Origin: Spartobacteria bacterium
GTDB taxonomy: Bacteria > Verrucomicrobiota > Verrucomicrobiia > Chthoniobacterales > UBA10450
Direction: 5' to 3'
DNA length: 64,000 nucleotides
Assembly (NCBI GenBank): GCA_003167555.1
Contig: PMSN01000011.1
Location: 372,001 to 436,000, forward strand
Positions 50,601 to 59,813 of this stretch are shown here, one piece after another (position 1 is the stretch's first letter; each line of letters starts with the position of its first letter). Below the pieces are notes generated by a model. It ran no database searches. It was given only the letters and a program-made list of their open reading frames with translations, and was not told where the DNA came from. The position numbers were made by a program, and so were the translations under genes.

Positions 50601-50750
50601 TTGCGCGCTGACGTTGATCGTGGGGAAATCCACTTTCGGCAGCGGCGCGACAGGCAGAAAATGATAAGCGACAGCGCCGAGGAGCAAGATGCCGGCGGCG
50701 AGGAGCGAGGTGCCGACAGGCCGGCGGATGAATGGCTCGGAAACGTTCAT
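47622..50750 (-). CDS. RND efflux transporter, MdtC-like
   Basis: A 1042-residue inner-membrane proton antiporter of the hydrophobe/amphiphile efflux family with twelve helices and two large periplasmic loops. N-terminal MNVSEPFIRRPVGTSLLAAG, TM4 VDDAIVVIENIVRFIEKG with the proton-relay Asp pair, and C-terminal GIVKKNAIMMVDFALEAERH and FRPIMMTTMAAMFGAFPLAI. Third gene of a membrane-fusion protein/RND/RND operon, starting directly after the first RND gene. Two different RND subunits in tandem resemble MdtB/MdtC, which form heterotrimers. Confidence 0.9.
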   Translation of the reverse strand: MNVSEPFIRRPVGTSLLAAGILLLGAVAYHFLPVAPLPKVDFPTINVSAQEPGVDPATAASSLAAPLERRFAEIAGVSEITSVSSLGGSSMTIQFDLSRDINGAARDVQAAINAAAGELPSGLPNPPSYRKVNPSDAPIMILAMTSDTYQLSEVYNLADQIIGQRISQVEGVSQVTIGGGAKSAVRVQVNPVALASMGLSLEDIRTKLSQVNVNEPKGALDGATQRFVIASNDQLFHADQYQPIIVAQHNGAAVPLRDVGTAIDSVENRDQAGLFNNKRAVLLVIFKQPDANVVHTTDQIRAILPQLRTWLPPSVNLEVMNDRTTTIRSSVNDVQLTLVITMALVVMVMFLFLRRFWPTFIAGITMPLALAGTFGVMWLFGYSLDNLSLMALTVSTGFVVDDAIVVIENIVRFIEKGESPFQAALKGARQIGFTVISISLSLVAVFIPLLFMSGLIGRLFHEFAVTLSAAILVSGIVSLTLTPMLCGRFLKKENPDEKHGRVYRWTDVGFNRMHEFYARTLKWVLQHEYLMLIVTAAVIVATVWLYFVVPKGFFPQQDTGQLMGTTEAAQDISFEAMKGKQDEVVKIVMADPAVAAVGSFFGGGSGSALNNGRMFVSLKPKGSGKGERKEDVTAVIARLRGKFSKIAGAYLFLTPGQDIRVGGRSSKALYQYALTDPNIDELNTWAPKLVNKLRDYPQIKDPTSDQQFRGLQENVVIDRDAAARLGIQPQAVDSTLYSAFGQRQVSIIYTQQNQYHVVLEVDPKFQLDPGSLDKIYVKSSTGSQVPLSTIAHFETSNTPLSVNHQGQFPCVTVSFNTGPGVSLGEATQLIERAARELGMPSGVHGSFAGTAQVFQASLASQPLLILTALIAVYIVLGMLYESLIHPLTILSTLPSAGLGALLAMLVTGDELSIVSTIGIILLIGIVKKNAIMMVDFALEAERHEGLSPEESIYQACLVRFRPIMMTTMAAMFGAFPLAIGMGVGSELRRPLGIAIVGGLIVSQLLTLYTTPVIYLALDQLRQRKKRGAIVPTPTEWTRPLPA

Positions 50751-53700
50751 TTAGAATCCCAGTCGGTCGTCGGCCACACCGGCCAATTCCGGCTCCGGTT
50801 CGGGCTCGTGCGTGGTGTGCAGCGGCAGCTCGGCCTGCGCTATCCGACCGCGGTTGCGCTTCTGCTCGACCCAGGTGCCGAAGCGATCGAGGTAGAGATA
50901 AATTACCGGGGTGGTGTAGAGCGTGAGAAATTGCGAGAGCAGCAGACCGCCCACGATGGCAATGCCGAGCGGCCGCCGCAGTTCACTGCCCGTGCCGTGT
51001 TCGAGTGCTAGCGGCAGCGCGCCGAGCAAGGCCGCCGCCGTCGTCATCATGATCGGACGAAACCGGAGCAGGCAGGCCTGATAGATCGATTCCTCCGCCG
51101 ACATTCCTTCGTTCCGCTCGGCGTCGAGCGCGAAGTCGATCATCATGATCGCGTTCTTTTTCACAATGCCGATGAGCAGGATGATGCCGATCAGCGCGAC
51201 GAGTGAAAAATCGATCCCGCAGATCATGAGTGCGAGGAGCGCGCCGACGCCGGCCGAGGGCAGCGTGGAAAGAATCGTGATCGGATGAATGTAACTTTCG
51301 TAGAGAACGCCGAGCACGATGTAGATGACGACGATCGCCGCCAGAATCAGAAACGGCTCACTTGTGAGCGAAGAGCGGAATTCCGCCGCCGCGCCCGTGA
51401 AGGTGGTCGCGACCGTGTCCGGCAATCCGATTTCCTGTTCCGCTTTTTGAATGGCGGGAATCGCGTGGCTGAGGGAGCTGCCCGACTGCAGGTTGAACGA
51501 GATCGTGGCCGCGGGAAACTGCCCCTGATGCGGAATCGAGAGCGGTGTGTTACTGACGCGCATCGTGGCGAAAGCGCTTAGAGGCACCGGATCGCCGGTG
51601 CTCGATTTCACGTAGATCTTGTCGAGCACCTCGGGTGACGAACGGAAGTTCGGCTCCACCTCGAGAATGACACGGAACTGATTCAGCTGAGTGAAAATGA
51701 TCGAGACCTGGCGCTGGCCGAAGGCGTCGTAAAGCGTGTCGTCGATTGCCTGCGTCAGCACATTTAAGCGCGACGCTTTCTCGCGATCGACATCGACGTT
51801 GAGCTGGAGGCCGTTGACCTGCTGATCGCTCGCCACGTCGCTGAGCTGTGGCAATTGTCCGAGCTTTTGCACGAGCTTGGGGGTCCACTCGGCCAGCTCG
51901 GCCGCATCGGCGTCCTGCAAAATATATTGGTATTGGGTGCGGCTGACACGGGCGTCGATTTGCAAATCCTGCACTGCTTGCATGAAGAGCGAGACGCCTT
52001 CCACACCTCGCGTGGCATTGCGCAACCGAAGGATGATTTCCTCCGCGCCCGCGCCGCGCTGATTGTGCGATTTGAGCACGATGTAAATTCGCGCGGTGTT
52101 CACCGTCGCGTTCACGGTCCCCGCTCCGACTGACGCCGAAACGCTGACCACCTCCGGATCGCGACGAACGATGTCGGAAATCGCATGCACGCGCTCGACC
52201 ATCGCTTTGAACGAGATGTTTTCGGCCGCGTCCGTCACGCCGATGATCACGCCGGTGTCCTGTTGGGGCAGCAGACCCTTCGGCACGATGATGTAGAGCA
52301 GAATTGTCGCAACGAGCGTGGCGAACGCGATGATCAGCGTTCCCTTTTGATGCGCCAGCACCCAGCGCAGTCCGCGCTCGTAGAGATCGCGGAAGCGGTC
52401 GAAGAAATTTTCGGTCCAAAGCAGGAAACGGTTCTGCTTCGTATGCTCTTCTTCCTTTTCCGAGCGCAACAATTTCGCGCACATCATTGGCGTGAGCGTG
52501 AGCGAGACGAACGCGGAGACCGCGACCGCTACGCTCATCGTGATGGCAAATTCCCGGAACAAGCGGCCGACGATTCCAGTCATGAACAAAAGCGGAATGA
52601 AAACCGCGATGAGCGAAACGCTGAGCGAGACGACCGTGAATCCGATCTGGCGCGCGCCTTTGAGCGCCGCTTCAAAAGGCGGATCGCCCATTTCGATGAA
52701 GCGCACGATGTTTTCGATCATGACGATCGCATCGTCCACGACGAACCCGGTCGAGATCGTCAGCGCCATCAAAGACAGATTGTCGAGGCTGAAGCCGGCC
52801 AGATACATGATGCCGAACGTGCCAATGAGCGAAAGCGGCAGGGCCACGCTCGGGATGATCGTCGCCCAAAGTTTGCGGAGGAAAACGAACATCACCATCA
52901 CGACCAGGACGACGGTGAGGAGCAACGTGAACTGCACATCGGTGACCGAAGCGCGGATGGTTTCTGTGCGGTCTGCCAGAATGGAGACGTGCACCGAAGG
53001 CGGCAGCGTCCCGGTCAGGCGCGGCAGTAATTCCTTCACGCGATCGACCGTCTGAATGATGTTCGCGCCCGGCTGCCGTTGAATGTCGAGTAGCACGGCG
53101 GCGTGCTCTCCATTTTTCGAGCCGACCCACGCCGCGAGCTGATCGTTCTCGACGCCGTCGATGATGTTGGCGATGTCGCCGAGGCGAATCGGCGCGCCAT
53201 TTTTGTAGGCGACAATGATCGGCTTGTAAGCGTCCGCGGAAAAAATCTGATCGTTCGAGCCGATCGTGAACGATTGCTGCGGACCATCGAAGCTGCCCTT
53301 CGGCGCGTTCACATTCGCCTGGCCGAGAATCGTCCGGACGTCTTCGAGGCTGAGCTTGAGCGACGAGATCGCCGCGGGATTGACCTGCACGCGCACGGCC
53401 GGCTTTTGATTTCCCTGAATCGTGACGAGGCCGACGCCGGTGACTTCGCTCAATTTTTGCGCGAGGAGCGTGTCGGCAAAATCGTTCACGCGATCGAGCG
53501 GCAAGCTGTCCGAGGTGATCGAAAGGGTGAGGATGGGCGTGTCGGCCGGATTGACCTTGTTGTATTTGGGCGGGTTCGGCAGATCGCGCGGGAGGAACCC
53601 GCCGGCGACATTGATCGCGGCCTGCACATCCTGCGCGGCGACATCGATCGGGCGATCGAGGACGAATTGTAGAGTGATCGTCGAAGTTCCAAACGAGCTG

Positions 53701-53948
53701 GTGGAATTCATGGAGGCCAGGCCGCTGATCTGCCCGAACTGCCGCTCGAGCGGCGTGGTGATTGACGAAACCATCACGTCCGCGCTCGCGCCTGGGTAAA
53801 GTGTCGTCACTTGAATGGTCGGGAAATCGACCGTGGGCAGCGCCGAGATCGGCAATAATTTGTAGCCGAGCAGCCCCAGCAAAATCACGCCAATCATCAA
53901 AAGCGAAGTGGCGACCGGCCGGCGAATGAATGGCTCGGAGATGTTCAC
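50751..53948 (-). CDS. RND efflux transporter, MdtB-like
   Basis: A 1065-residue RND pump subunit, clearly a paralogue of its downstream neighbour: MNISEPFIRRPVATSLLMIG, TM4 GFVVDDAIVMIENIVRFIEM, GIVKKNAIMMIDFALDAERN. It overlaps the membrane-fusion gene by 4 bp and abuts the second RND gene with no gap. Substrates cannot be told; MdtABC handles bile salts and some antibiotics in enterobacteria. No TolC-type outer-membrane channel gene is in the window. Confidence 0.9.
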   Translation of the reverse strand: MNISEPFIRRPVATSLLMIGVILLGLLGYKLLPISALPTVDFPTIQVTTLYPGASADVMVSSITTPLERQFGQISGLASMNSTSSFGTSTITLQFVLDRPIDVAAQDVQAAINVAGGFLPRDLPNPPKYNKVNPADTPILTLSITSDSLPLDRVNDFADTLLAQKLSEVTGVGLVTIQGNQKPAVRVQVNPAAISSLKLSLEDVRTILGQANVNAPKGSFDGPQQSFTIGSNDQIFSADAYKPIIVAYKNGAPIRLGDIANIIDGVENDQLAAWVGSKNGEHAAVLLDIQRQPGANIIQTVDRVKELLPRLTGTLPPSVHVSILADRTETIRASVTDVQFTLLLTVVLVVMVMFVFLRKLWATIIPSVALPLSLIGTFGIMYLAGFSLDNLSLMALTISTGFVVDDAIVMIENIVRFIEMGDPPFEAALKGARQIGFTVVSLSVSLIAVFIPLLFMTGIVGRLFREFAITMSVAVAVSAFVSLTLTPMMCAKLLRSEKEEEHTKQNRFLLWTENFFDRFRDLYERGLRWVLAHQKGTLIIAFATLVATILLYIIVPKGLLPQQDTGVIIGVTDAAENISFKAMVERVHAISDIVRRDPEVVSVSASVGAGTVNATVNTARIYIVLKSHNQRGAGAEEIILRLRNATRGVEGVSLFMQAVQDLQIDARVSRTQYQYILQDADAAELAEWTPKLVQKLGQLPQLSDVASDQQVNGLQLNVDVDREKASRLNVLTQAIDDTLYDAFGQRQVSIIFTQLNQFRVILEVEPNFRSSPEVLDKIYVKSSTGDPVPLSAFATMRVSNTPLSIPHQGQFPAATISFNLQSGSSLSHAIPAIQKAEQEIGLPDTVATTFTGAAAEFRSSLTSEPFLILAAIVVIYIVLGVLYESYIHPITILSTLPSAGVGALLALMICGIDFSLVALIGIILLIGIVKKNAIMMIDFALDAERNEGMSAEESIYQACLLRFRPIMMTTAAALLGALPLALEHGTGSELRRPLGIAIVGGLLLSQFLTLYTTPVIYLYLDRFGTWVEQKRNRGRIAQAELPLHTTHEPEPEPELAGVADDRLGF

Positions 53949-55129
53949 GATTTCGCGGGCTTCGGTGATTTGCCGCGCGGAGATTTCGCCGGCGCGGTTT
54001 GGGCCGGCGACTGTCCCGGCGGGCTGGTCAATTCCACGTGCGCGCCGGGCTGTAATTTGTATTGGCCGTCCACGACAACGTCCTCGCCCGGCTTCAGTCC
54101 ATCTTCGACCACGGTCTCGTTATTTTCCGTCTGCGCGATCTTGATCGAGCGCATCTCGGCCGTCTTGTCCGGCTTGATCACGTAAGCATAGGTGCCCTGA
54201 GGACCGCGTTGCACGACGCTGGCCGGGATCACCGTCGCGCCTTTCTTTATCGTGAGAACGAGGCGCGCGTTCACAAATTTTCCCGGCCACAATTTGAGGT
54301 CCTCGTTCGGGAATGTCGCCTTTAATTTGATCGTGCCGGTCGCCTGATCGATTTGGTTGTCGACCACGGTGAGGGTGCCTTCGCCGAGCGCCGTCGTGTT
54401 CCCGCGATCGAACGCGAAGACACGCAGCCCGCCCTGCGCGCCGCTCTGGCTCGTCACGTCCTGAAGAGTTTGCTCCGGCAAAGTGAAGATGACGGAGATC
54501 GGCCGCACCTGGGTGATGACCACGATGCCGGTCTGGTCCGCCGCGTGAACGAGGTTGCCGACATCGACCTGGCGGATGCCGATACGCCCGTCGATCGGCG
54601 ATTTGATATAGCAGTAATCGAGGTTCACCTGCGCAGCGTCAGCGGCGGCTTGCGATTTTTGCGCGTTCGCGACGGCAGTGTCGTAATCCTGCGCCGCTAC
54701 GACATTTCTCGCGCGCAGGTCCGTTTGCCTCTTCAACGTGACCTGATCCAAGGCCGCTTGCGCTTTCGCCTGATCGAGCACGGCTTGGTACGGATGAGGA
54801 TCGAGCTCAGCGAGCACGTCGCCAGTTTTTACGTCCTGCCCTTCGGTAAAGAGGACCTTCACCAGCTCGCCGTCGACGCGCGCATGTACCGTCACCGTAT
54901 TGAAGGCCTGCACGGTCCCGAGACCGTCGAGATAAATCGGCACATCCTTTTGTTCCACTTTCGCCGCCACTACCGGGACCGCGCCGCTTCCCGGCCCGGT
55001 CGCGTTTCGCCTGTTCCCGCCGCTGGTTTGCGCGTCCGCGGAGGACGCGCTGCGATGGCACGTCCACCAGGCGAGCAACAAGAGCAAGACGCCTGCTAGG
55101 ACGATGATCGTTCGTTTCGACATAAGCAT
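53945..55129 (-). CDS. efflux membrane-fusion (periplasmic adaptor) protein, MdtA-like
   Basis: A 394-residue HlyD/AcrA-type adaptor: N-terminal anchor (TIIVLAGVLLLLLAWWTCH), barrel and lipoyl halves (VHARVDGELVKVLFTEGQDV; DYCYIKSPIDGRIGIRQVDV) around an alpha-hairpin (~125-180), and beta-barrel/membrane-proximal domain (VQRGPQGTYAYVIKPDKTAE). The C-terminus is Pro/Lys-rich. The Cys in TCHRS does not sit in a clean lipobox. It bridges the RND pump to an outer-membrane channel. First gene of the operon; the 152-bp gap to the divergent polymerase gene shows no recognisable regulator site. Confidence 0.9.
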   Translation of the reverse strand: MLMSKRTIIVLAGVLLLLLAWWTCHRSASSADAQTSGGNRRNATGPGSGAVPVVAAKVEQKDVPIYLDGLGTVQAFNTVTVHARVDGELVKVLFTEGQDVKTGDVLAELDPHPYQAVLDQAKAQAALDQVTLKRQTDLRARNVVAAQDYDTAVANAQKSQAAADAAQVNLDYCYIKSPIDGRIGIRQVDVGNLVHAADQTGIVVITQVRPISVIFTLPEQTLQDVTSQSGAQGGLRVFAFDRGNTTALGEGTLTVVDNQIDQATGTIKLKATFPNEDLKLWPGKFVNARLVLTIKKGATVIPASVVQRGPQGTYAYVIKPDKTAEMRSIKIAQTENNETVVEDGLKPGEDVVVDGQYKLQPGAHVELTSPPGQSPAQTAPAKSPRGKSPKPAKS

Positions 55130-55281
55130 TAAACCATCTCAGCCCGCGGATGACTCAGGGCAATCTCATCCGAGGCGCGATCTTTTGTCTTTATTTCGTG
55201 TCTGGAGCTGCATCTGCTCGTTAGGATGAGGGCGGACCCGCCGTTTGTCATTCGAGATGAAATCGCGCAATCTCTAGCTCC

Positions 55282-57495
55282 ATGGCTTTCGAGGAAAACA
55301 CGCTCCTCTTCGGATCCGATCCCACACCGCGGATCGTCGCGATCGAGCTGGGCGAAACGGGCACGGTCAAAGTTTACCGTCGCGAAAAGGACGGATCGAC
55401 CACTGCCGACATCGAGCCGTTCCACCCTTTCGTCTGGTGCGATTCCGACGTGACCGATCTCAATCTCGACGCCGAGAAGCTCGCGGGCGATTTGCGCTAC
55501 GGCTGGCGGATCACCCCGAACAGCTGGAAGGAATTGATCGCCCTTCGCAACGGGCTCAAAAGCGCGGGCCGCAGCTTTTTCGCGCTGAGCGATCCGGTGC
55601 AGCATTATCTCACCCACACCGGGCGCACGCTTTTCAAGGGCCTTGCCTTCGAGGAACTGCGCCGGCTCCAACTGGAAGTCCTCTCGTTGGTTGGCGGCGA
55701 AACGGAAGTGCCCGCCGCCTCGCAGCCGGCCGATCATATCATGAGCATTGCGCTTTCCGACAACAGCGGCTGGGAAGAACTGATCGTCGTCGATCCGGCG
55801 AAGGTCGAGGAATCCGAACGCGCGGCGCTCAAGCGCCTCACCGCCATCATCCAGGAACGCGATCCCGATGTCATCGAAGGGCACAATCTCTTTCGCTTCG
55901 ATTTGCCCTATCTGGTCGCGCGCGCGCGCAAAGCGAAAGTGAAACTCGATTGGGGACGCAGCGGCGGCTTTTTGCGCTCGCGGCCATCGCGTCTCCAGAT
56001 CGCGGAGAAGACGATCGATTACCCGAAGTTCGCCGTCGAAGGCCGGCATTTCGTCGACACATTCTTGCTCGCGCAATTTTACGATGTCGGCATGCGCAGT
56101 CTATCGGGCTTCGAGCGCATCGATGTCGCCCAACATTTCGGGTTGACCGACGAGACGCAAATCTCCTCGCTCAGCGGCAAGGAACTGCAACGCGCTTATC
56201 TCGAAGACTCCGACCGCTTCCGGCAACGCGCCCTCTGCGCCGTGCGCGAAACGCGGGCCGTCGCCGATCTCCTCAGCCCGAGCTACTTCATCCAGGCGCA
56301 GATTTTTCCCTACAACTACCAGGACGTGATCGTGCGCGGGAACGCCACTCGCATCAACGCGCTCTTCCTGCGCGAGTATTTCCGGCAACGCCATTCCATT
56401 CCCGAGATGCCGATGGTGCGCGGCTTCGAAGGCGGCTACACCGCGATTTTCTTTACCGGGGTCGCGCGCAACGTCTGGCATTGCGATATCGCGTCGCTGT
56501 ATCCCTCGGTCATGTTGCAGTTCGACTGCTTCCCGGTGACCGATCAGCTGCAAATCTTCCGGCATTTGCTGACCGATCTCCGCACCTTCCGGCTCGAAGC
56601 GAAGGCCCAAATGCAGTCGACGAATAAAGAAAGCAATCGTCAGAGGTGGCATCACCTCCACGCGCTCCAGAACACTTTCAAGATTCTGATCAACAGCTTT
56701 TACGGCTACCTTGGTTTCGCGCAGGGACACTTCGCCGATTTCGACGCGGCCGCGCGCGTCACTCAGATCGGCCGCGAGTTGTTGCAGAAGATGATCGACT
56801 GGCTGAACGCGCGCGGCGCGCAAGTCATCGAGGTCGATACCGACGGCATCTATTTCGTCCCGCCCGCGAACGCCAACGCCGATGAATTACGAAACGCTCT
56901 CGCGAAAGAGTTGCCGCCCGGCATCGAAGTCGAGTTCGACGAGCAATTCGACGCGATGTTTAGCTACAAGGCAAAGAATTACGCGCTCCTCACGCGCGAG
57001 GGCGAAGTCGTCATCAAAGGCGGCGCGCTCAAGTCGCGTGGGCTGGAAAAGTTCCAGCGCGTTTTCCTCGAGGAAATGATCAAGCTGCTCATGGAAGGAA
57101 AACCGGAAGCGGTCCCCCAACTGCGAGAAAACTTCGAGAAAAAAATCCGCGAGCGCGAATGGACGATCGAGATGCTGATGAAAACCGACACGCTCCAGGA
57201 TTCGCTGGAGAAATATCGCGCCAAGATCGCCGGCTCCGCCCGCAATCGCGCCGCCGCCTACGAGCTCGCCCTCGCCAGCGGCCGAGCTTACAAGCCGGGC
57301 GAGCAAATCAGCTACTACGTCAAGGCCACGCCGAAGAAAGTCGCCGCCTACGAAGCCGCGAAACTAGCCAGCGACTTCGACCCGCAAAACCGCGATGAGA
57401 ACGTCGACTACTATGTCGCGAAGCTGGATGAGCTGGTGAAGAAGTTCGCAAACGTTGCGCCAGCCGAGGCGAAGCAAGAGACGTTGCTTCTGTAA
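55282..57495 (+). CDS. family B DNA polymerase
   Basis: A 737-residue family B polymerase. Polymerase motifs are intact: motif A CDIASLYPSVM (~400-410), motif B KILINSFYGYLGF (~467-479) and motif C EVDTDGIYF (~518-526). The exonuclease domain keeps Exo II (EGHNLFRFDLPYLVARA) and an Exo III-like FERIDVAQHFG, but the Exo I position reads LQLEVLSL where relatives have a D-I-E, so proofreading may be lost. E. coli Pol II is the best-known bacterial relative and acts in lesion bypass. No phage or mobile genes surround it. It is divergent from the efflux operon and its stop lies 4 bp from the convergent TPR gene. Confidence 0.9.
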   Translation: MAFEENTLLFGSDPTPRIVAIELGETGTVKVYRREKDGSTTADIEPFHPFVWCDSDVTDLNLDAEKLAGDLRYGWRITPNSWKELIALRNGLKSAGRSFFALSDPVQHYLTHTGRTLFKGLAFEELRRLQLEVLSLVGGETEVPAASQPADHIMSIALSDNSGWEELIVVDPAKVEESERAALKRLTAIIQERDPDVIEGHNLFRFDLPYLVARARKAKVKLDWGRSGGFLRSRPSRLQIAEKTIDYPKFAVEGRHFVDTFLLAQFYDVGMRSLSGFERIDVAQHFGLTDETQISSLSGKELQRAYLEDSDRFRQRALCAVRETRAVADLLSPSYFIQAQIFPYNYQDVIVRGNATRINALFLREYFRQRHSIPEMPMVRGFEGGYTAIFFTGVARNVWHCDIASLYPSVMLQFDCFPVTDQLQIFRHLLTDLRTFRLEAKAQMQSTNKESNRQRWHHLHALQNTFKILINSFYGYLGFAQGHFADFDAAARVTQIGRELLQKMIDWLNARGAQVIEVDTDGIYFVPPANANADELRNALAKELPPGIEVEFDEQFDAMFSYKAKNYALLTREGEVVIKGGALKSRGLEKFQRVFLEEMIKLLMEGKPEAVPQLRENFEKKIREREWTIEMLMKTDTLQDSLEKYRAKIAGSARNRAAAYELALASGRAYKPGEQISYYVKATPKKVAAYEAAKLASDFDPQNRDENVDYYVAKLDELVKKFANVAPAEAKQETLLL

Positions 57496-57499
57496 ACGA

Positions 57500-59155
57500 T
57501 CACTTCCGCGCCTGGCAAAGGCAGGAAGCGGTGATCTTCGTATCGGCCTTGGCCCAGATTTTCTGGAACTTGGCGTTCGTCGCGACGGCTTCGTCGTCGT
57601 TCTTTTTTTGTTCGCGCAAACTGTCAGCAAGACCGAAGAGCGACCAGCCGTTGTCGGGCAGTCGCGCGAGATCATCGCGGTAAACCTGCTCGGCCTCGGC
57701 GAACTTTCCGGCTTTCATCAGGACCGCGCCTAACGAGTGGCGCACGGGGATCATCCAGGCGGGCGGCTCGTCGTACTTCAACAAGTCTTCCTCCTTCACC
57801 GCGGTCTGCAGTTCCGCCACGCCCGCGTCCACTTTCTGCTCCGCGATCAGGATCTCGCCTTCGAGCATGTGCGTGGCGACTGAGAGAACAGCGTCGGCTT
57901 TATTGTTGCCCAGTTGCGTCTCCTTCGGCACTAGCTTCGCGCCTTCCAAAAACAAGGCCTGCTCTTTCCGCGCACTCACGGTATCTCCCTTCGCCGCGAA
58001 CGCCGTCGCGCGTGCCGCATGATGGAAGGCGCGGGCGAACGGCATGTTCTCCGGGTACTTCGCGGGCTCGGCGAGAATTTCATCCCAACGGCCGAAGCGC
58101 ACCAGCACTTCGAGCGGCACGGCAAAAAAACCGTCCGCGACCGTCGGGTTTGCTTTCACGAAATCAGCTGGGAATTCCGCGACCATCGCGCGGACGTGTT
58201 TCATGGCGACGTCGCGCTGACCGGTCATCATCGCGGCATGGGCCAGCATGTGCCGGTTGTGCGCCGCATAAACCGGGAGCAAACCAGTCGGCGGTCCCAC
58301 GATTTTGCGATAGCGTTTATCGGCATCGACCGCTTTCACGTTGGTGTCGATCGCCTGCTGCCAGCGGCCGCGGCGAATATCGATGTGCGACGGCATGTGC
58401 ACGTTGTGGGCCAGGCCCGGTTGCAGATTGCGCAAACGATCCGCCGCGGCGTCCGCGCGCTCGGGATTCCGCGAAGCTTCGACCGCGTGAATGTAAAGAT
58501 GGTTCGCGAACGGATGTTGCGGATTCAGTTTCAAAACCGCGTCGAGCGTCGCCAGGATTTCCTCCGTGCCCGGGTTCGGCTGGCCGTCCAGCGTCCATTG
58601 GTCCCACGGACGAAGGTCCATCATCGCTTCCGCGAAAAACGCGCCGACATCCGGATCGTTCGGATACGTCTTCCAAACTTCGCGCATCGCATCCGCATAA
58701 GCGCGATCGAGCGGCCCGCGATCTTCCGGCTGCGGATTCGCGTAACGATGTCCCAGCGCCTCGATCAACGCCCGCTCGACGGGCGACGCTTTCGCGGCAT
58801 TTTCTTGCGCGAGGGTTAGCTCCTTCCAGGCCCGCTCCGCCGCGGGCGGCGGCACCAGCGGAAAATTAATGTGCGGCCCGCTCGCCAGCGCGATCCCCCA
58901 ATGCGCCATCGCGCACTTTGGATCGAGCCGCGCCGCTTCCGCAAACGACCGGATCGCCGCGCCGTGACTGAAGCCATGATAGAACGCGAGCCCCTGGATG
59001 AAATAGCGCCGGGCTCTGGGCGACTCAGTTGTAACCGTGCGTGAATAAGTCCCCAGTCCGTCGAACACCGGTTCCCGCGCCGAGAGAACGCCGACGCTGC
59101 TGAGTCCGATCGTTAAGGCGACGAAAAATCTGCCACGAAAGCGAAACAATTTCAT
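57500..59155 (-). CDS. exported TPR protein (large, ~550 aa)
   Basis: A 551-residue exported protein with a signal peptide (FRGRFFVALTIGLSSVGVLS). The body is TPR-like throughout: YFIQGLAFYHGFSHGAAIRS followed by LDPKCAMAHWGIALASG, HPFANHLYIHAVEASRNPER, and C-terminal MIPVRHSLGAVLMKAGKFAE with EAEQVYRDDLARLPDN. The 'HxxIHAxEAS' and 'HMPSHI' segments are typical of a family of large secreted TPR proteins found across soil bacteria, without known function. No catalytic motif is evident. Confidence 0.8.
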   Translation of the reverse strand: MKLFRFRGRFFVALTIGLSSVGVLSAREPVFDGLGTYSRTVTTESPRARRYFIQGLAFYHGFSHGAAIRSFAEAARLDPKCAMAHWGIALASGPHINFPLVPPPAAERAWKELTLAQENAAKASPVERALIEALGHRYANPQPEDRGPLDRAYADAMREVWKTYPNDPDVGAFFAEAMMDLRPWDQWTLDGQPNPGTEEILATLDAVLKLNPQHPFANHLYIHAVEASRNPERADAAADRLRNLQPGLAHNVHMPSHIDIRRGRWQQAIDTNVKAVDADKRYRKIVGPPTGLLPVYAAHNRHMLAHAAMMTGQRDVAMKHVRAMVAEFPADFVKANPTVADGFFAVPLEVLVRFGRWDEILAEPAKYPENMPFARAFHHAARATAFAAKGDTVSARKEQALFLEGAKLVPKETQLGNNKADAVLSVATHMLEGEILIAEQKVDAGVAELQTAVKEEDLLKYDEPPAWMIPVRHSLGAVLMKAGKFAEAEQVYRDDLARLPDNGWSLFGLADSLREQKKNDDEAVATNAKFQKIWAKADTKITASCLCQARK

Positions 59156-59221
59156 AGGCCTAAGAATCTATCCCGGTTGCTTTATTGTGGGCAAGCAGTA
59201 GTCGCTTCCCTCAGCAAGGGT

Positions 59222-59437
59222 TCACTTCAGCCGCTCCCATTCGTTAGCATCAATCTCCGCCTGCCTGAGAACGCATTTCACGATCGACCAATCGAGGTCG
59301 CCGCGATGCGGATTAGGAATTGGCACGGTGTGGGTGCCTTTGCGCATGGCGCCGTGACGCTTTCCTGGTTCCGGGCCTTCCCACCCAAGAAGGCGCATTC
59401 GTCGAATCAATTCCCGCCGGCTAATCGGCTTGGGCAT
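59222..59437 (-). CDS. hicA: HicA-family mRNA interferase toxin
   Basis: A 71-residue dsRBD-like toxin: ISRRELIRRMRLLGWEGPEP, then GKRHGAMRKGTHTVPIPNP with the conserved catalytic His, HRGDLDWSIVKCVLRQAEID, ending NEWERL. HicA cleaves mRNA; HicB neutralises it. It is downstream of hicB and overlaps it by 17 bp. Confidence 0.85.
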   Translation of the reverse strand: MPKPISRRELIRRMRLLGWEGPEPGKRHGAMRKGTHTVPIPNPHRGDLDWSIVKCVLRQAEIDANEWERLK

Positions 59438-59675
59438 ACTCCGGCTTCGGATTGAGATCGATCCCGTTCAGCACCGGGAAATCCTTATCGCCGAAGCGCA
59501 CTTTGATCATGATCCAATCTTCCAGCGTGCTCTGCAGTTCTTCCCGGCAGGCTTCGAGGGTCGCGTCTTCTGCCCACAATCCTTTTAGGCCCGGAATCGT
59601 CGCGAAGAAGCGGCCGTTCTCCATCAGCTCGTAATGCGCGAGCCGCATCGCCTCGCGAATGTAATCCGTCAGCAT
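59421..59675 (-). CDS. hicB: HicB-family antitoxin
   Basis: An 84-residue protein: MLTDYIREAMRLAHYELMEN, then GRFFATIPGLKGLWAEDATL and EACREELQSTLEDWIMIKVR, the partial RNase H-like fold of HicB antitoxins. It lacks a long C-terminal DNA-binding domain, so autoregulation may rely on another element. The ATG at 59675 gives the family N-terminus; an ATG four codons earlier (59687) is the alternative. Gene order is antitoxin first. The 126 bp between this gene and the permease gene at 59814 show no further gene. Confidence 0.85.
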   Translation of the reverse strand: MLTDYIREAMRLAHYELMENGRFFATIPGLKGLWAEDATLEACREELQSTLEDWIMIKVRFGDKDFPVLNGIDLNPKPEYAQAD

Positions 59676-59813
59676 CGCAACGATCATACCTCACTGAGCT
59701 ATTCATTTCACCCACATTGTATTCCTCCGCGCCGCAGCGGCCCTATACTCGATTGCCAAGCTCCGACCACGAGGCGCGAGCATGCGAAAGCGTTCGATAT
59801 CGTTTGTTAGCCG

